The notes: generated by a model not told the origin, from the sequence alone. A stretch of DNA of 64,000 nt from Nocardiopsis dassonvillei_B (GCF_964273065.1 NZ_OZ186815.1:3472001-3536000), one strand, 5' to 3'; counted from the first letter of the stretch, positions 8,944 through 17,183 are shown. Numbers and translations are program-made.

Positions 8944-9495
8944 TCAGTCGGCCTCGATGAGCCCGACGACCTCGACGTCGATCCGGAGGACCGGCAGTCC
9001 CAGCCGGTCCTCCAGGACGTCGCGCACGGCCCGGCGCAGGTCTTCGGCGGCCTCCGCGATGGGGGTGCCGTGGGCGACCCGGACCGCCAGGGCCACCGAG
9101 AGCCCGTCCCGTTCCCGGCCCACCCGGCAGCGGCCGACGAGCGTCCCGGGCGCGCCGCGGGCGGCGAAGCGCGCCAGGGCCGCGACGGCGGACTCCCGGA
9201 TCCGGGTCGTCCCCGGTCCCGGGCCGCCCAGGACGAGGGTGCGCCGGCCCCGGTCGGCGCGGATGACGCGCATGACGTCGTCGACGAGTCCGGCGGGGGC
9301 GGCGACCGCGTCCGTCCCGGGTTCGCGCAGGACGGAGACCAGCGGGGCGAGGTCGCGGGTGGCGGCCCGGCAGTGCGGGCAGTGGGCCTCGTGCTCCGTG
9401 GTGCGGCCTTCCACGAGGTTCCGCACCAGCGCGTCCTCACCGTTGCCGCAGGGGAGGAGACCGTCAGCGCCGTCGTCGGGCGGTTCTAGCGCCAT
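8944..9495 (-). CDS. Anti-sigma-type zinc motif fused to an Asp23/Gls24-like domain
   Basis: This 183-residue protein overlaps the upstream sigma-factor gene by 10 bases, the arrangement of a sigma/anti-sigma pair. Near residue 34 it has H-x3-C-x2-C (HEAHCPHC), the zinc motif of ZAS anti-sigma factors. It lacks the transmembrane helix usual in membrane anti-sigmas. Residues 95-183 (RIRESAVAALARFAARGAPG, ... GLSVALAVRVAHGTPIAEAA, ... VEVVGLIEAD) follow the strand-helix pattern of Asp23/Gls24 envelope-stress proteins. By position it probably controls the sigma factor, with the Asp23-like part reporting on the cell envelope; that link is inference. Confidence 0.72.
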   Translation of the reverse strand: MALEPPDDGADGLLPCGNGEDALVRNLVEGRTTEHEAHCPHCRAATRDLAPLVSVLREPGTDAVAAPAGLVDDVMRVIRADRGRRTLVLGGPGPGTTRIRESAVAALARFAARGAPGTLVGRCRVGRERDGLSVALAVRVAHGTPIAEAAEDLRRAVRDVLEDRLGLPVLRIDVEVVGLIEAD

Positions 9496-10067
9496 GGTGC
9501 AAGGGCCTTCACGAGATGGGCGCGGGCGCGGTGGATCCGCCCACGCACGGCGGTCGGGGTCGCGTCGACGACTTCTGCTATCTCTTCATATCCCCATCCT
9601 TCCATTTCCCGTAGGACCCAGCATGTGCTCTGCCCCGGGGGCAGGCCGGCCAGGGCCTGGAAGAGCGCCCCGCGCAGGTCGCCGGCCAGGGCCTCGGTCT
9701 CGGGCCCCGCCCGGGGGTCGAGGGCGCCCTGCTCGTCGATCGGCTCGGTCTCGGTCCGCGCGCGCAGGGCGTTGAGGGCCCGGCGTCCGGCGATGCGCTT
9801 GAGCCACGGGCCGAACGCCGTGGAGTCGTTCAGTTCGGGGAGTTTGCGCCAGGCCGTGATGAGTGCCTCCTGGGCGGCGTCCCGGGCGTCCCCGGGATCG
9901 CGCAGGATGCGCAGCGCGATGCGGTAGACCACGTCCTGGTACCGCCGCAGCAGGGTCTCGAACGACACCTCGTCGCCGTCCTGCGCGCGCTCGACCAGTA
10001 CCGCCTCGGGCACCTCGGTGCCCTGTGCCGGCGGCGCGGCGGCATCCCCCCTGCGGTCACCCGACAC
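9486..10067 (-). CDS. ECF-type RNA polymerase sigma factor
   Basis: The 193-residue protein has sigma region 2 (FETLLRRYQDVVYRIALRIL, DAAQEALITAWRKLPEL) and region 4 (ALAGLPPGQSTCWVLREMEG, YEEIAEVVDATPTAVRGRIH) and nothing else, which defines an extracytoplasmic-function sigma factor. It directs RNA polymerase to a regulon probably including its own promoter. The GTG at 10067 gives a product of usual length; the N-terminal 20 residues are low complexity, so a slightly later start is possible. Its stop codon lies inside the start of the anti-sigma/Asp23 gene, indicating translational coupling. Confidence 0.93.
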   Translation of the reverse strand: MSGDRRGDAAAPPAQGTEVPEAVLVERAQDGDEVSFETLLRRYQDVVYRIALRILRDPGDARDAAQEALITAWRKLPELNDSTAFGPWLKRIAGRRALNALRARTETEPIDEQGALDPRAGPETEALAGDLRGALFQALAGLPPGQSTCWVLREMEGWGYEEIAEVVDATPTAVRGRIHRARAHLVKALAPWR

Positions 10068-10526
10068 AGCTCACCCACTCTTCGCACCCGAATGACTACG
10101 AAGAGTACCCGTCGAAACACCGGAGAACGCGGGACGCGCACCGCCGAAGCGCCGCCGGGAACCCCTCCGGCCCCTCCACGCCCTCCCGGGCGACCGCACG
10201 GAAGGAGCGCCCCGCACGAGGGAGCCCGGTACGGGGGAGCCCGGGGCCCTCCCCGCCGAGGAGGCGCCGCCCCCGGAGCCGGCGGCCGCACGCCGGGCGG
10301 GCGAGGGCGACCGGGGCCGGGCGGACGCCGTGCCCGCAGGTCGCGCAACCCCTGTGCAACCTCCGCCCCGATAGGAGTGAACGTAAAATCACCGTCCGCG
10401 GTAAATGTTTTTCCGCTGAGCGGGAAGGTGAACCAGATCACATAGATTAGGGCGTGAGTTGATCAAGCCCGACCGTGTCTTCACGGACGAGCAGCAAGAA
10501 CAGAGTGACGGACCTTGGGAGAACGT
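10068..10526. other. Divergent intergenic region, 459 bases
   Basis: This separates the sigma-factor gene (minus) from a small membrane-protein gene (plus). The part next to the sigma gene (about 10,080-10,125) is less GC-rich and should hold its promoter. Around 10,380-10,460 there is an A/T-richer patch with a TAGATT hexamer at 10,444-10,449 that could be the -10 of the plus-strand gene. The rest is very GC-rich and shows no coding signal. Confidence 0.35.
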
Positions 10527-10991
10527 ATGAAGATCCCTGCCGGGCTCACCTCGACGGGCATGACGACCAGCATCGCGGCCGCCCCCACGCCGGAGGCCGA
10601 GAACACCGAAGACCGCACCCGGGTGGAACACACCCGGGAGACCAGGGAGCGGGAGCGGAACCGGAGCGCCCCCGTGACGGTCATGATGAGGCCGATCCGC
10701 TCCACGGCCGCGCTGGGGGCGCTCATCGCCCTCGGCGTCGTGGCCGGATTCGTCGCGGTGGCCGCCGTCATCCTCCTGGCCAGCCCCACCCCTCCCGGCC
10801 TGCTCGGCGGTTTCGGACCGGAGGCGACCTGGGCGATGCCCGCCACCGCCGTCGCCTCCGCACTGGGACTGACCTTCCTGATCGTCGCCGTCCTCGCGGA
10901 CCGGCGCGCCGAGGAGGCCTTCCGCCGGACCCTGGGGAACCACGGGTTCGGCGCCCCCCGAGAGCCGGAGCGCGCACAGCGCACGCACTGA
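10527..10991 (+). CDS. Small two-helix membrane protein, 154 aa
   Basis: Not a family I recognise. The ATG at 10527 is chosen because GGGAGA lies 6 bases upstream; a TTG 12 bases earlier is in frame. Residues 1-50 are charged and cytoplasmic in character (ENTEDRTRVEHTRETRERER). Two membrane helices follow: about 60-85 (STAALGALIALGVVAGFVAV) and about 103-123 (MPATAVASALGLTFLIVAVL). The tail is short and basic. It stands alone; a GC-rich hairpin lies downstream at 11,019-11,059. Confidence 0.6.
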   Translation: MKIPAGLTSTGMTTSIAAAPTPEAENTEDRTRVEHTRETRERERNRSAPVTVMMRPIRSTAALGALIALGVVAGFVAVAAVILLASPTPPGLLGGFGPEATWAMPATAVASALGLTFLIVAVLADRRAEEAFRRTLGNHGFGAPREPERAQRTH

Positions 10992-11018
10992 CCCCGCGGA
11001 ACCGCCCGACCCGGTCGC

Positions 11019-11059
11019 GCCGGGCCCGCCCCGAAGCCGGGGGCCGGGACGGGCCCGGC
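11019..11059 (+). terminator. GC-rich hairpin after the 154-aa membrane-protein gene
   Basis: Arms GCCGGGCCCG and CGGGCCCGGC pair perfectly across a 21-base loop. No T-run follows, so it is a weak terminator candidate separating this gene from the ABC operon. Confidence 0.35.
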
Positions 11060-11210
11060 GAACCGGTATCCGCCTCCGGCGTGAACGTGTTATCTTCACC
11101 CTTCGCGGCGACCCGGACCTGAGCCCCTCGCGTATCAGGGACGTGCCGGACACACCGTGCCCATCGGGCACGAAGTTCCCATCCAGCACGTCCCCAGGGG
11201 GTCTTTTCCC

Positions 11211-12011
11211 GTGCGCGTCTATTCAGCCGTGTACACAAGAGGCCTGCGCAGGTACTCCACCTACCGCGCGGCCACACTCGCCGGAATCCTCACCAACTCG
11301 GTCTTCGGCTGCATCAACGCCGCCGTCCTGCTCGCCCTCTTCTCGGTGCGCCCCGAGATCAACGGGTACGACGCGACCGACGCCGTCACCCAGGTGTTCG
11401 TCTGCCAGGCCCTGATAGCCACGGTCGCGATCATGGGTCCGCCGCTCGACCTGGGCGAGCGCATCCGCAGCGGGGCCGTGGGCACCGACCTGCTGCGCCC
11501 CGTGCCCCTCCTGGGCTGGTGGCTCGCCGAGGACCTGGGCCGGGCCACGTTCAGCGTCGTCTTCCGCGGCGTGCCCACCTTCCTCGTCGGAATGGCGCTG
11601 TTCGACCTGCTCCTTCCCGGCGCGCCCGGGCACTGGGCGCTGTTCCTCGTCTCCGTCGCCCTGGCCGCGGTCATCGGGTTCGCCCTGCGCTACCTCTACG
11701 AGCTGGCCGGGTTCTGGATCCTGGACACCCGGGGCCTGTGGGCCGTGGTCGGCCTGGTCGGCCCGGTGGCGGCCGGGGTCCTGCTGCCGCTCAACCTCTA
11801 CCCGCCGGCCGTGGCCGACGTCCTGCGCGCCCTGCCGTGGGCGTCGATGATCCAGATCCCCGCCGAGATCATGCTCGACAAGGAGACCCTGCCGGGCGGG
11901 ACCGTCGCCGGCGGCCTGGCCGTCCAGGCCGGGTGGGCGGCGGCGCTGCTGCTCCTGGGCGGCCGGCTCACCTCCCTCGCCACCCGGAAGGTCGTGGTGC
12001 AGGGTGGCTGA
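11211..12011 (+). CDS. ABC-2 type transporter permease, first subunit
   Basis: A 266-residue membrane protein with six predicted helices and the cytoplasmic loop GERIRSGAVGTDLLRPVPLL, characteristic of the ABC2_membrane_6 family (PF06182), whose members work as pairs with one ATPase to export drugs or similar compounds. I place the start at the GTG at 11211, preceded by AGGGGG with about 8 bases of spacing. An in-frame GTG at 11157 is less well placed. It overlaps the next gene by 8 bases, so the three genes 11,211-13,832 form one translationally coupled operon. Substrate cannot be told from sequence. Confidence 0.85.
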   Translation: MRVYSAVYTRGLRRYSTYRAATLAGILTNSVFGCINAAVLLALFSVRPEINGYDATDAVTQVFVCQALIATVAIMGPPLDLGERIRSGAVGTDLLRPVPLLGWWLAEDLGRATFSVVFRGVPTFLVGMALFDLLLPGAPGHWALFLVSVALAAVIGFALRYLYELAGFWILDTRGLWAVVGLVGPVAAGVLLPLNLYPPAVADVLRALPWASMIQIPAEIMLDKETLPGGTVAGGLAVQAGWAAALLLLGGRLTSLATRKVVVQGG

Positions 12012-12852
12012 CCTCCTCACGCGCCCCGCCGGGCGCCCCCTCGAACGGGTGACCCGCCCGGTCCGCGTCTACCTCCTGCTGGCCTGGACCTGGAGCCGGG
12101 CGCTGGCCCAGTACCCGACCTCCCTGGCGCTCATGACCCTGGGGACCTCGCTGGGCGCGATCGCCGAGATCTTCGCCGTGTTCGTCGTGTTCCGGCACGC
12201 CGGGGCCCTGGACGGCTTCACCCTGGCCGAGGGCCTGCTCATCGCGGGCCTGGCCAACCTGGTGTTCGCCCTCGCCGACATGCTCATGGGCATGGTGGAC
12301 GGCCTGGGCCAGCACATCCGCAGCGGCGGCCTCGACGTCATGCTCGTGCGCCCGGTCTCCCCCCTCGTCCAGATCGCCACCGACCGGTTCGCGCTGCGCC
12401 GCCTGGGCCGGGTGGTCCCGGCGGCGGTGGTCACCGGGGCGGCCCTGCACCACTGCGACATCGCCTGGACGGCGGGCAAGGCCCTGACGCTCGCGGTCCT
12501 GCTGGTGTCCGGGGTGGCGATCGCCGCCGCGATCTGGACCGCGAGCAGCTGCCTCCAGTTCTTCGTCGCCGACGCCCGCGAGGCCGCCAATTCGGTGACC
12601 TACGGCGGGCAGGCCCTCACCGAGTACCCGCTGTCCATCTACGGCAAGGAGATCGTGTACGCCGTCACCTTCGCGGTCCCCCTGGCCTTCGTGGGCTGGC
12701 AGCCCGTCCTGTACCTGCTGGACCGGCCTGACCCGACCGGCCTGCCCGACGTCCTCCGCCACGCGCCGCCCCTGGTCGCCGCCGCCTCCTGCGCGGCCGC
12801 CGCCCTGCTTTGGCGGCTGGGCCTGCGCCACTACCGATCCACCGGGAGCTGA
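12004..12852 (+). CDS. ABC-2 type transporter permease, second subunit
   Basis: The 282-residue partner permease also has about six helices, and the equivalent loop GLGQHIRSGGLDVMLVRPVS shows it is a paralogue of the preceding subunit. The GTG start at 12004 overlaps the end of the first permease gene. Two different permeases plus one ATPase make an export complex in the cytoplasmic membrane. The ATPase gene begins 2 bases after this stop codon, confirming co-expression. Confidence 0.86.
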   Translation: MADLLTRPAGRPLERVTRPVRVYLLLAWTWSRALAQYPTSLALMTLGTSLGAIAEIFAVFVVFRHAGALDGFTLAEGLLIAGLANLVFALADMLMGMVDGLGQHIRSGGLDVMLVRPVSPLVQIATDRFALRRLGRVVPAAVVTGAALHHCDIAWTAGKALTLAVLLVSGVAIAAAIWTASSCLQFFVADAREAANSVTYGGQALTEYPLSIYGKEIVYAVTFAVPLAFVGWQPVLYLLDRPDPTGLPDVLRHAPPLVAAASCAAAALLWRLGLRHYRSTGS

Positions 12853-12854
12853 AG

Positions 12855-13832
12855 ATGACCCGTGCACACTCCGACGAGACCGTCATCGAGGCGGTCGGCC
12901 TGGGCCGCGACTTCGTGCTGTCCGAGGGCCCGCTGTTCCGCCGCCGCAGGCGCACCGTGTCCGCGGTGCGCGACATCGACCTCACCGTCCGGGCCGGGGA
13001 GATCGTCGGCTACCTGGGCCCCAACGGTGCGGGCAAGAGCAGCACCATGAAGATGCTGACCGGCATCCTCACCCCCACCTCCGGCCGCCTGCGGGTGCTG
13101 GGTATGGAGCCCTCCCGGGAGCGGACCCGCCTGGCGGCACGGATCGGGGTGGTGTTCGGGCAGCGCACCACCCTGTGGTGGGACCTGCCGCTGAAGGACA
13201 GCCTGGAGCTGGCCCGGCACATGTACCGCGTCCCGGCCGCCGACCACGCCCGGCGGCTGGCCGAACTCACCGAGCTCCTCGAGCTGGGCCCCTTCCTGGC
13301 GACGCCGGTGCGCCAGCTCAGCCTGGGCCAGCGGATGCGCGGAGACCTCACCGCCGCGCTGCTGCACGGCCCCCGCCTGCTGGTCCTGGACGAGCCCACC
13401 ATCGGCCTGGACGTGGTGAGCAAGGCGACCATCCGAGAGTTCCTGCTGCGGCTGAACGCCGAGGAGGGCACCACCATCCTGCTCACCACCCACGACCTGG
13501 GCGACGTGGAGCGCCTGTGCGACCGGGTGGTGGTGATCGACCACGGCTCCCTGGCCTACGACGGCGACCTGGACGGGCTGCGCGCGGCCGTGCCCACACC
13601 CCGGGTGCTGGTGGTGGACCTGGCCGAGCCCGCCCCGCCGCTGGAGGTGGCGGGCGCTCGGTGCGTGCGGGCGGAGGGCCCCCGCCAGTGGCTGGAGCTG
13701 GAGGACAACCCGTCGGCCGTGATCGGCCGGGTCGCGGCGGGGCACGAGATCGCCGACCTCGCCCTGCGGGAGCCCGACATCGAGGGCGTGGTGGCGGCCC
13801 TGTACCGGGGCGCCGAACCGCGCCCCGTCTGA
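12855..13832 (+). CDS. ABC transporter ATP-binding protein for the ABC-2 exporter
   Basis: The 325-residue ATPase has Walker A GPNGAGKSS near residue 56, the signature LSLGQRMRGDL, Walker B LLVLDEPTIGLD and the H-loop TTHDLGD. Before Walker A comes a basic stretch RRRRRTVSAVRDIDLTVRAG typical of the NatA/DrrA-like ATPases that serve ABC-2 exporters. The last 80 residues are the accessory domain of this subfamily. The ATG at 12855 is preceded by GGGAG. It powers the two membrane subunits encoded just upstream. A hairpin at 13,851-13,883 probably ends the operon. Confidence 0.9.
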   Translation: MTRAHSDETVIEAVGLGRDFVLSEGPLFRRRRRTVSAVRDIDLTVRAGEIVGYLGPNGAGKSSTMKMLTGILTPTSGRLRVLGMEPSRERTRLAARIGVVFGQRTTLWWDLPLKDSLELARHMYRVPAADHARRLAELTELLELGPFLATPVRQLSLGQRMRGDLTAALLHGPRLLVLDEPTIGLDVVSKATIREFLLRLNAEEGTTILLTTHDLGDVERLCDRVVVIDHGSLAYDGDLDGLRAAVPTPRVLVVDLAEPAPPLEVAGARCVRAEGPRQWLELEDNPSAVIGRVAAGHEIADLALREPDIEGVVAALYRGAEPRPV

Positions 13833-13850
13833 CCGCCGCCCCGGCCGCCG

Positions 13851-13883
13851 GGGCGCCGCCGACGGCTTTCGTTGGCGGCGCCC
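13851..13883 (+). terminator. Hairpin after the ABC operon
   Basis: Ten-base arms GGGCGCCGCC and GGCGGCGCCC close a 13-base loop, 19 bases after the ATPase stop codon. There is no strong T-run, as is common in high-GC actinomycetes. Confidence 0.55.
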
Positions 13884-13980
13884 CCGGGCGTGTCGGAAAC
13901 CCGTCCGTGTGACGAAACCCGGAACGGCGGGAGCCCGCGCTTTCGTTGCGTTGTTGCGTCACCCCCGGATGCGTCACCCG

Positions 13981-14306
13981 TCCGAGCGGGGGCCCGGCCG
14001 TGGCGGTGGGCCCGCCCCCGGGCCCGGGCGGCGCCGACACATCGCCGCCGTGCGCCTCGGCGACCGAACGGACGCTGGACGGTCCCGGGCCGCCGCCGGG
14101 CCGGTCGCGGTGCGGACGGGCGGAGCCGCCCGCCCGCGGGCCGGCGTCGGTGACCCGCGGCACCTCCCGGACCGCGCCCGGGCGCACCTCCACCAGCGCC
14201 CGCCCGCCGTCCCGCCGGTGTTGCGGCACAGGGCGCCGTCCACCGGGTTCCGGGCCGGATGCGCCGGCAGGACCGGGTCCCCGTCGACCTCGGCGGGGCC
14301 GGGGCG
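13981..14306 (-). pseudogene. Decayed histidine-kinase ATPase domain
   Basis: Reading the minus strand in two frames gives a recognisable HATPase domain. Frame one (14,306-14,211) has EVDGDPVLPAHPARNPVDGA then LCRNTGG, matching the N-box pattern DPVLL-RNLLDNAxRHNxG. After a shift, frame two (14,204-13,981) has RALVEVRPGAVREVPRVTDA, a G1-like VTDAGP, and the G2-like run GGGPGPSSVRSVAEAHGGDV. Key residues are damaged: Pro replaces Leu in several places and the G1 glycine is lost. No receiver or H-box remains nearby, so only the C-terminal end of a sensor kinase survives. It lies next to, and opposite, an intact two-component system that it may once have paralleled. Confidence 0.6.
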
Positions 14307-14404
14307 GCCGACACCATGGCCACCCCGGTGCCGGAGCGGCGGGGGGAGGCCGGCCTGCGCCGGGCGCCGGGCCGGGCACCGACGCCGGCGCCGCGCGTCC
14401 GGAG

Positions 14405-14443
14405 ATGAGGAAAACCTCATGTGCGTTTCATCGGACGCTCGCC
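14405..14443 (+). promoter_or_regulatory. Predicted response-regulator operator, copy 1
   Basis: A six-base inverted repeat ATGAGG/CCTCAT with a 4-base spacer (14,405-14,420) runs into three tandem 11-bp repeats: CTCATG at 14,416, TTCATC at 14,427 and CTCGCC at 14,438. Eleven-base direct repeats are the usual binding pattern of OmpR-family dimers. The site lies 24 bases before the first gene of the two-component operon, and a near-identical site lies at 17,132-17,170. The natural candidate regulator is the response regulator at 16,399-17,058. Confidence 0.68.
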
Positions 14444-14466
14444 CGGCCCGGGGATGCTCGGGGAGT

Positions 14467-14820
14467 ATGAGACCAGCATGGGTGTTGCCGTCGGCGGTGG
14501 CCGCCGTGGTCGCGGTCCTGCTCGCGGGGGCGGGGATCGCCTGGAGCCTGTCCTCGGGTGGGGCCGAACCGGTGCCCCCCGGCGAGGTCGTCGTGGGCGA
14601 GTCCCCCGGCGCCGTGCCGGAGGGGGAGGTGTCGGCCGGCGGCCGCGACGTCGTCCCGCCCCCGCCGCCGGTGACCGACCGGGAGGAGTCACCGGAGGCG
14701 TCCGAGCCGCCGGGCGGCGGGGCGTCCCCGACGCCCTCCCCCGGGGTCTGCGCGGACGACGACGATGACGACGATGACGACGACGGCTGTGATGACGACG
14801 GGGACGACGATGACGACTGA
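14467..14820 (+). CDS. Membrane-anchored protein with poly-aspartate tail, 117 aa
   Basis: Residues 5-28 are a hydrophobic anchor or signal segment (WVLPSAVAAVVAVLLAGAGI). The rest should lie outside the membrane. It is Pro/Glu/Gly-rich and ends in an extreme acidic tail: a Cys-Ala pair, ten consecutive Asp, Gly-Cys, three Asp, Gly and five Asp. Such a tail would bind cations, and the two cysteines could form a disulfide. I know no named family. The ATG at 14467 follows GGGGAG only one base away, so initiation may be leaderless from the operator-promoter just upstream; an in-frame ATG at 14419 would fall inside the operator. The acidic tail overlaps the sensor-kinase start by 11 bases. Confidence 0.7.
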   Translation: MRPAWVLPSAVAAVVAVLLAGAGIAWSLSSGGAEPVPPGEVVVGESPGAVPEGEVSAGGRDVVPPPPPVTDREESPEASEPPGGGASPTPSPGVCADDDDDDDDDDGCDDDGDDDDD

Positions 14821-16402
14821 CGGGCCGGACTCCCCCACGCAGGACCTGGGCACCGCCGCCCGCCGGGCGCCCTCCGGCACCACCGCGGTGTTCCCCACCA
14901 TGGTGCTCCGCGAGGCCCCGGACAGGGTGCACCGGCACCGGCGGATCCTGCCCGCCCGGCTCATCATCATGGCCTGGGTGGCCCTGCTCATGGCCCTGAC
15001 CCTGCTCCTGGTCGTGCTCGTGACCTGGAGCGCGCTGAGCACCGGCGTCGGCGACCGCGCCGACCGCGCGCTCACCCAGGAGCTCGGCGAGTTCCAGGAG
15101 TTCGCCAAGGTCGGCCGGAACCCGGAGACCGGTGAGGCCTTCACCGAGGTCTCCGAACTCATGGAGGTCCACCTGGAGCGGCAGTACCCGTACCCGTCGG
15201 AGATCCTGTTCGGCTGGGTCGAGGGAGCCCCGGGGTCCGCGGGCGCGGCCCCGGGGGGAGGCTCCGCCGCTTCCTCCGCCGAGCGGGCGGGACGCATCCG
15301 CCAGGCGCAGGAGCCGCTCTTCGACGTGTCCGCCGACCCGGACGCGGTGGCCGCGATCCTCGACGACCCGAACGGCCGCGGCACCCTGGAGACCCCGGCG
15401 GGCCCCATGGAGTGGGTCAAGGTCCGGGTGCGCTCCCCCGACCCCGCCGGAGCGGACGGCTGGTTCGTCACCGGCTACTTCACCGACCCCGACCAGGCGG
15501 CCGTCGCCGAGACCGTGCGGACGATCGCCCTGGTCAGCGTGGTCGGGCTGCTCGCAGCCGGGGCCGCCGCCTGGTGGGTGGCCGGACGCATCCTCGCCCC
15601 CGTCCGGCTGGTGCGCCAGACCGCCGCGGAGATCACCGAGGAGGACCTGACCCGGCGCATCGAGGTGTCCGGGCGGGACGACATAGCCGCGCTGGCCCAG
15701 CAGTTCAACAGCATGTTGGACCGGCTGGAGGGCGCGTTCATCGAGCAGCGGAGGTTCGTCGACGACGCCGGGCACGAGCTGCGCACCCCCATCACCATCG
15801 TGCGCGGGCACCTGGAGCTCATGGGCGACGACCCGCAGGAGCGGCGCGAGGTGATCCGCCTGGTCACCGACGAGCTGGACCGCATGGGCCGTATCGTCGA
15901 GGACCTGCTGCTGCTCGCCAAGTCCCAGCAGCCCGACTTCGTGCGCCCCGAACCCGTGTCGCTGGCCGAGCTGACCAGTGACATCGACGCCCACGTACGG
16001 CGGCTCGGCGACCGTGAATGGCGCCTGGAGGCCATGGCGGAGGGCGAGTGGCGGCTCGACGCGCAGCGCGTCACGCAGGCGATGGTGCAGCTGGCGGCCA
16101 ACGCGGTGCGGTACAGCGGGCCCGGGTCCGCGATCCGGATCGGATCCCTGGTCGACGGCCCCGACGTGCTGTTCTGGGTCACCGACGAGGGCCCGGGCAT
16201 CGCCCCCGAGGAGCAGGGCCGGATCTTCGGACGCTTCTCCCGCGGCGGCGCCGCCCGCGCGGGCGGGGGCGGCGCCGGGCTGGGCCTGGCGATCGTCCGG
16301 GCCATCGCGGAGGCGCACCGCGGGCGTGTGGACCTGCGGTCGGAGCCCGGCCGGGGCTCCACGTTCACCCTCGTCATCCCCCGGGGAAGGGAGCAGATGT
16401 GA
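14810..16402 (+). CDS. Sensor histidine kinase of a two-component system
   Basis: The 530-residue protein has a membrane helix at about 46-70 and a second at about 238-260. They bracket an extracytoplasmic sensor domain with a low-complexity Gly/Ala/Ser insert. HAMP, HisKA (FVDDAGHELRTPITIV, phospho-accepting His322) and HATPase domains (N-box QLAANAVRYSG, G1 VTDEGPGIAPEE, G2 GGGGAGLGLAIVRAIAEAHR) follow. Start choice: four in-frame ATGs lie at 14765-14810 inside the Asp codons of the upstream gene. The last is preceded by GGGG at good spacing, so I use 14810. It phosphorylates the regulator encoded next, with which it overlaps by 4 bases. Confidence 0.92.
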   Translation: MTTDGPDSPTQDLGTAARRAPSGTTAVFPTMVLREAPDRVHRHRRILPARLIIMAWVALLMALTLLLVVLVTWSALSTGVGDRADRALTQELGEFQEFAKVGRNPETGEAFTEVSELMEVHLERQYPYPSEILFGWVEGAPGSAGAAPGGGSAASSAERAGRIRQAQEPLFDVSADPDAVAAILDDPNGRGTLETPAGPMEWVKVRVRSPDPAGADGWFVTGYFTDPDQAAVAETVRTIALVSVVGLLAAGAAAWWVAGRILAPVRLVRQTAAEITEEDLTRRIEVSGRDDIAALAQQFNSMLDRLEGAFIEQRRFVDDAGHELRTPITIVRGHLELMGDDPQERREVIRLVTDELDRMGRIVEDLLLLAKSQQPDFVRPEPVSLAELTSDIDAHVRRLGDREWRLEAMAEGEWRLDAQRVTQAMVQLAANAVRYSGPGSAIRIGSLVDGPDVLFWVTDEGPGIAPEEQGRIFGRFSRGGAARAGGGGAGLGLAIVRAIAEAHRGRVDLRSEPGRGSTFTLVIPRGREQM

Positions 16403-17058
16403 GCCGAATCCTCATCGTGGAGGACGAGGAGAGGATCGCCTCGTTCATCCGCAAGGGGCTGGCCGCGAGCGGATTCGCCACGACCGTGGTGGGCACCGGC
16501 TCGGAGGCTGTGGACTACGCGGTCACCGGCGGGTTCGACCTGATGCTGCTGGACCTGGGCCTGCCCGACACCGACGGGTTCGACGTGCTGCGTCGGGTGC
16601 GCGCCCTGGGGGCGGACGTCCCGGTGGTGATCCTGACCGCCCGCGACGGGGTGCGGGACACGGTGACCGGCCTGGAGATCGGGGCGGACGACTACGTCAC
16701 CAAACCGTTCCGGTTCGAGGAGCTGCTGGCCCGGGTGCGGCTGCGTATGCGCCGCGAGCGGACGGGCGAGACGACCGTGCTCCGGGCCGGAGGGCTGGCC
16801 CTGGACCTGCGCACCCGGCGGGTGGCGGTCGACGGCGACACGGTGGACCTGACGGCCCGGGAGTTCGCGCTGCTGGAGCTGCTGATGCGGCATCCCGGAC
16901 AGGTGCTGAGCAGGCAGCAGATGCTGTCGCACGTGTGGGGCTACGACCACGACCCGGGGTCGAACGTGGTGGACGTGTTCGTGCGAGCGCTGCGCCGGAA
17001 GGTGGGCGCGGACCGGATCGTGACGGTGCGCGGTATGGGGTACCGGCTGGCGGACTGA
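16399..17058 (+). CDS. OmpR-family response regulator
   Basis: A 219-residue regulator: receiver domain with acidic pocket VEDEE, phospho-acceptor Asp52 (MLLDLGLPDTDG), Thr in ILTARD and Lys in YVTKPF. A winged-helix DNA-binding domain follows, with the typical LTAREFALLELLMRHPGQVL and GMGYRLAD. The GTG start overlaps the kinase stop codon (GTGA). Because its own operon and the DUF4956/VTC operon carry the same triple 11-bp repeat, it probably regulates both, as autoregulated members of this family usually do. Confidence 0.94.
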   Translation: MSRILIVEDEERIASFIRKGLAASGFATTVVGTGSEAVDYAVTGGFDLMLLDLGLPDTDGFDVLRRVRALGADVPVVILTARDGVRDTVTGLEIGADDYVTKPFRFEELLARVRLRMRRERTGETTVLRAGGLALDLRTRRVAVDGDTVDLTAREFALLELLMRHPGQVLSRQQMLSHVWGYDHDPGSNVVDVFVRALRRKVGADRIVTVRGMGYRLAD

Positions 17059-17070
17059 GCCCGGGCACGG

Positions 17071-17095
17071 GGGCCGGGGACCCCGTCCCCGGCCC
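17071..17095 (+). terminator. Hairpin after the response-regulator gene
   Basis: Perfect 11-base arms GGGCCGGGGAC and GTCCCCGGCCC around a CCC loop, 12 bases past the stop codon. It separates the two-component operon from the DUF4956/VTC operon, so the latter needs its own promoter. Confidence 0.65.
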
Positions 17096-17131
17096 GCCGT
17101 GTCCGGGAGCGGCGGCGTCGGTGGCACCGGG

Positions 17132-17170
17132 ATGAGGATTCCCTCATGCGAAGCTCATGGGCGCCTCACC
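17132..17170 (+). promoter_or_regulatory. Predicted response-regulator operator, copy 2
   Basis: Same architecture as the site at 14,405-14,443: inverted repeat ATGAGG/CCTCAT with a 4-base spacer (17,132-17,147), then 11-bp repeats CTCATG at 17,143, CTCATG at 17,154 and CTCACC at 17,165. It ends 13 bases before the DUF4956 start codon, so transcription must begin at or next to that codon. Confidence 0.7.
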
Positions 17171-17183
17171 CGGGCAGCCCACG

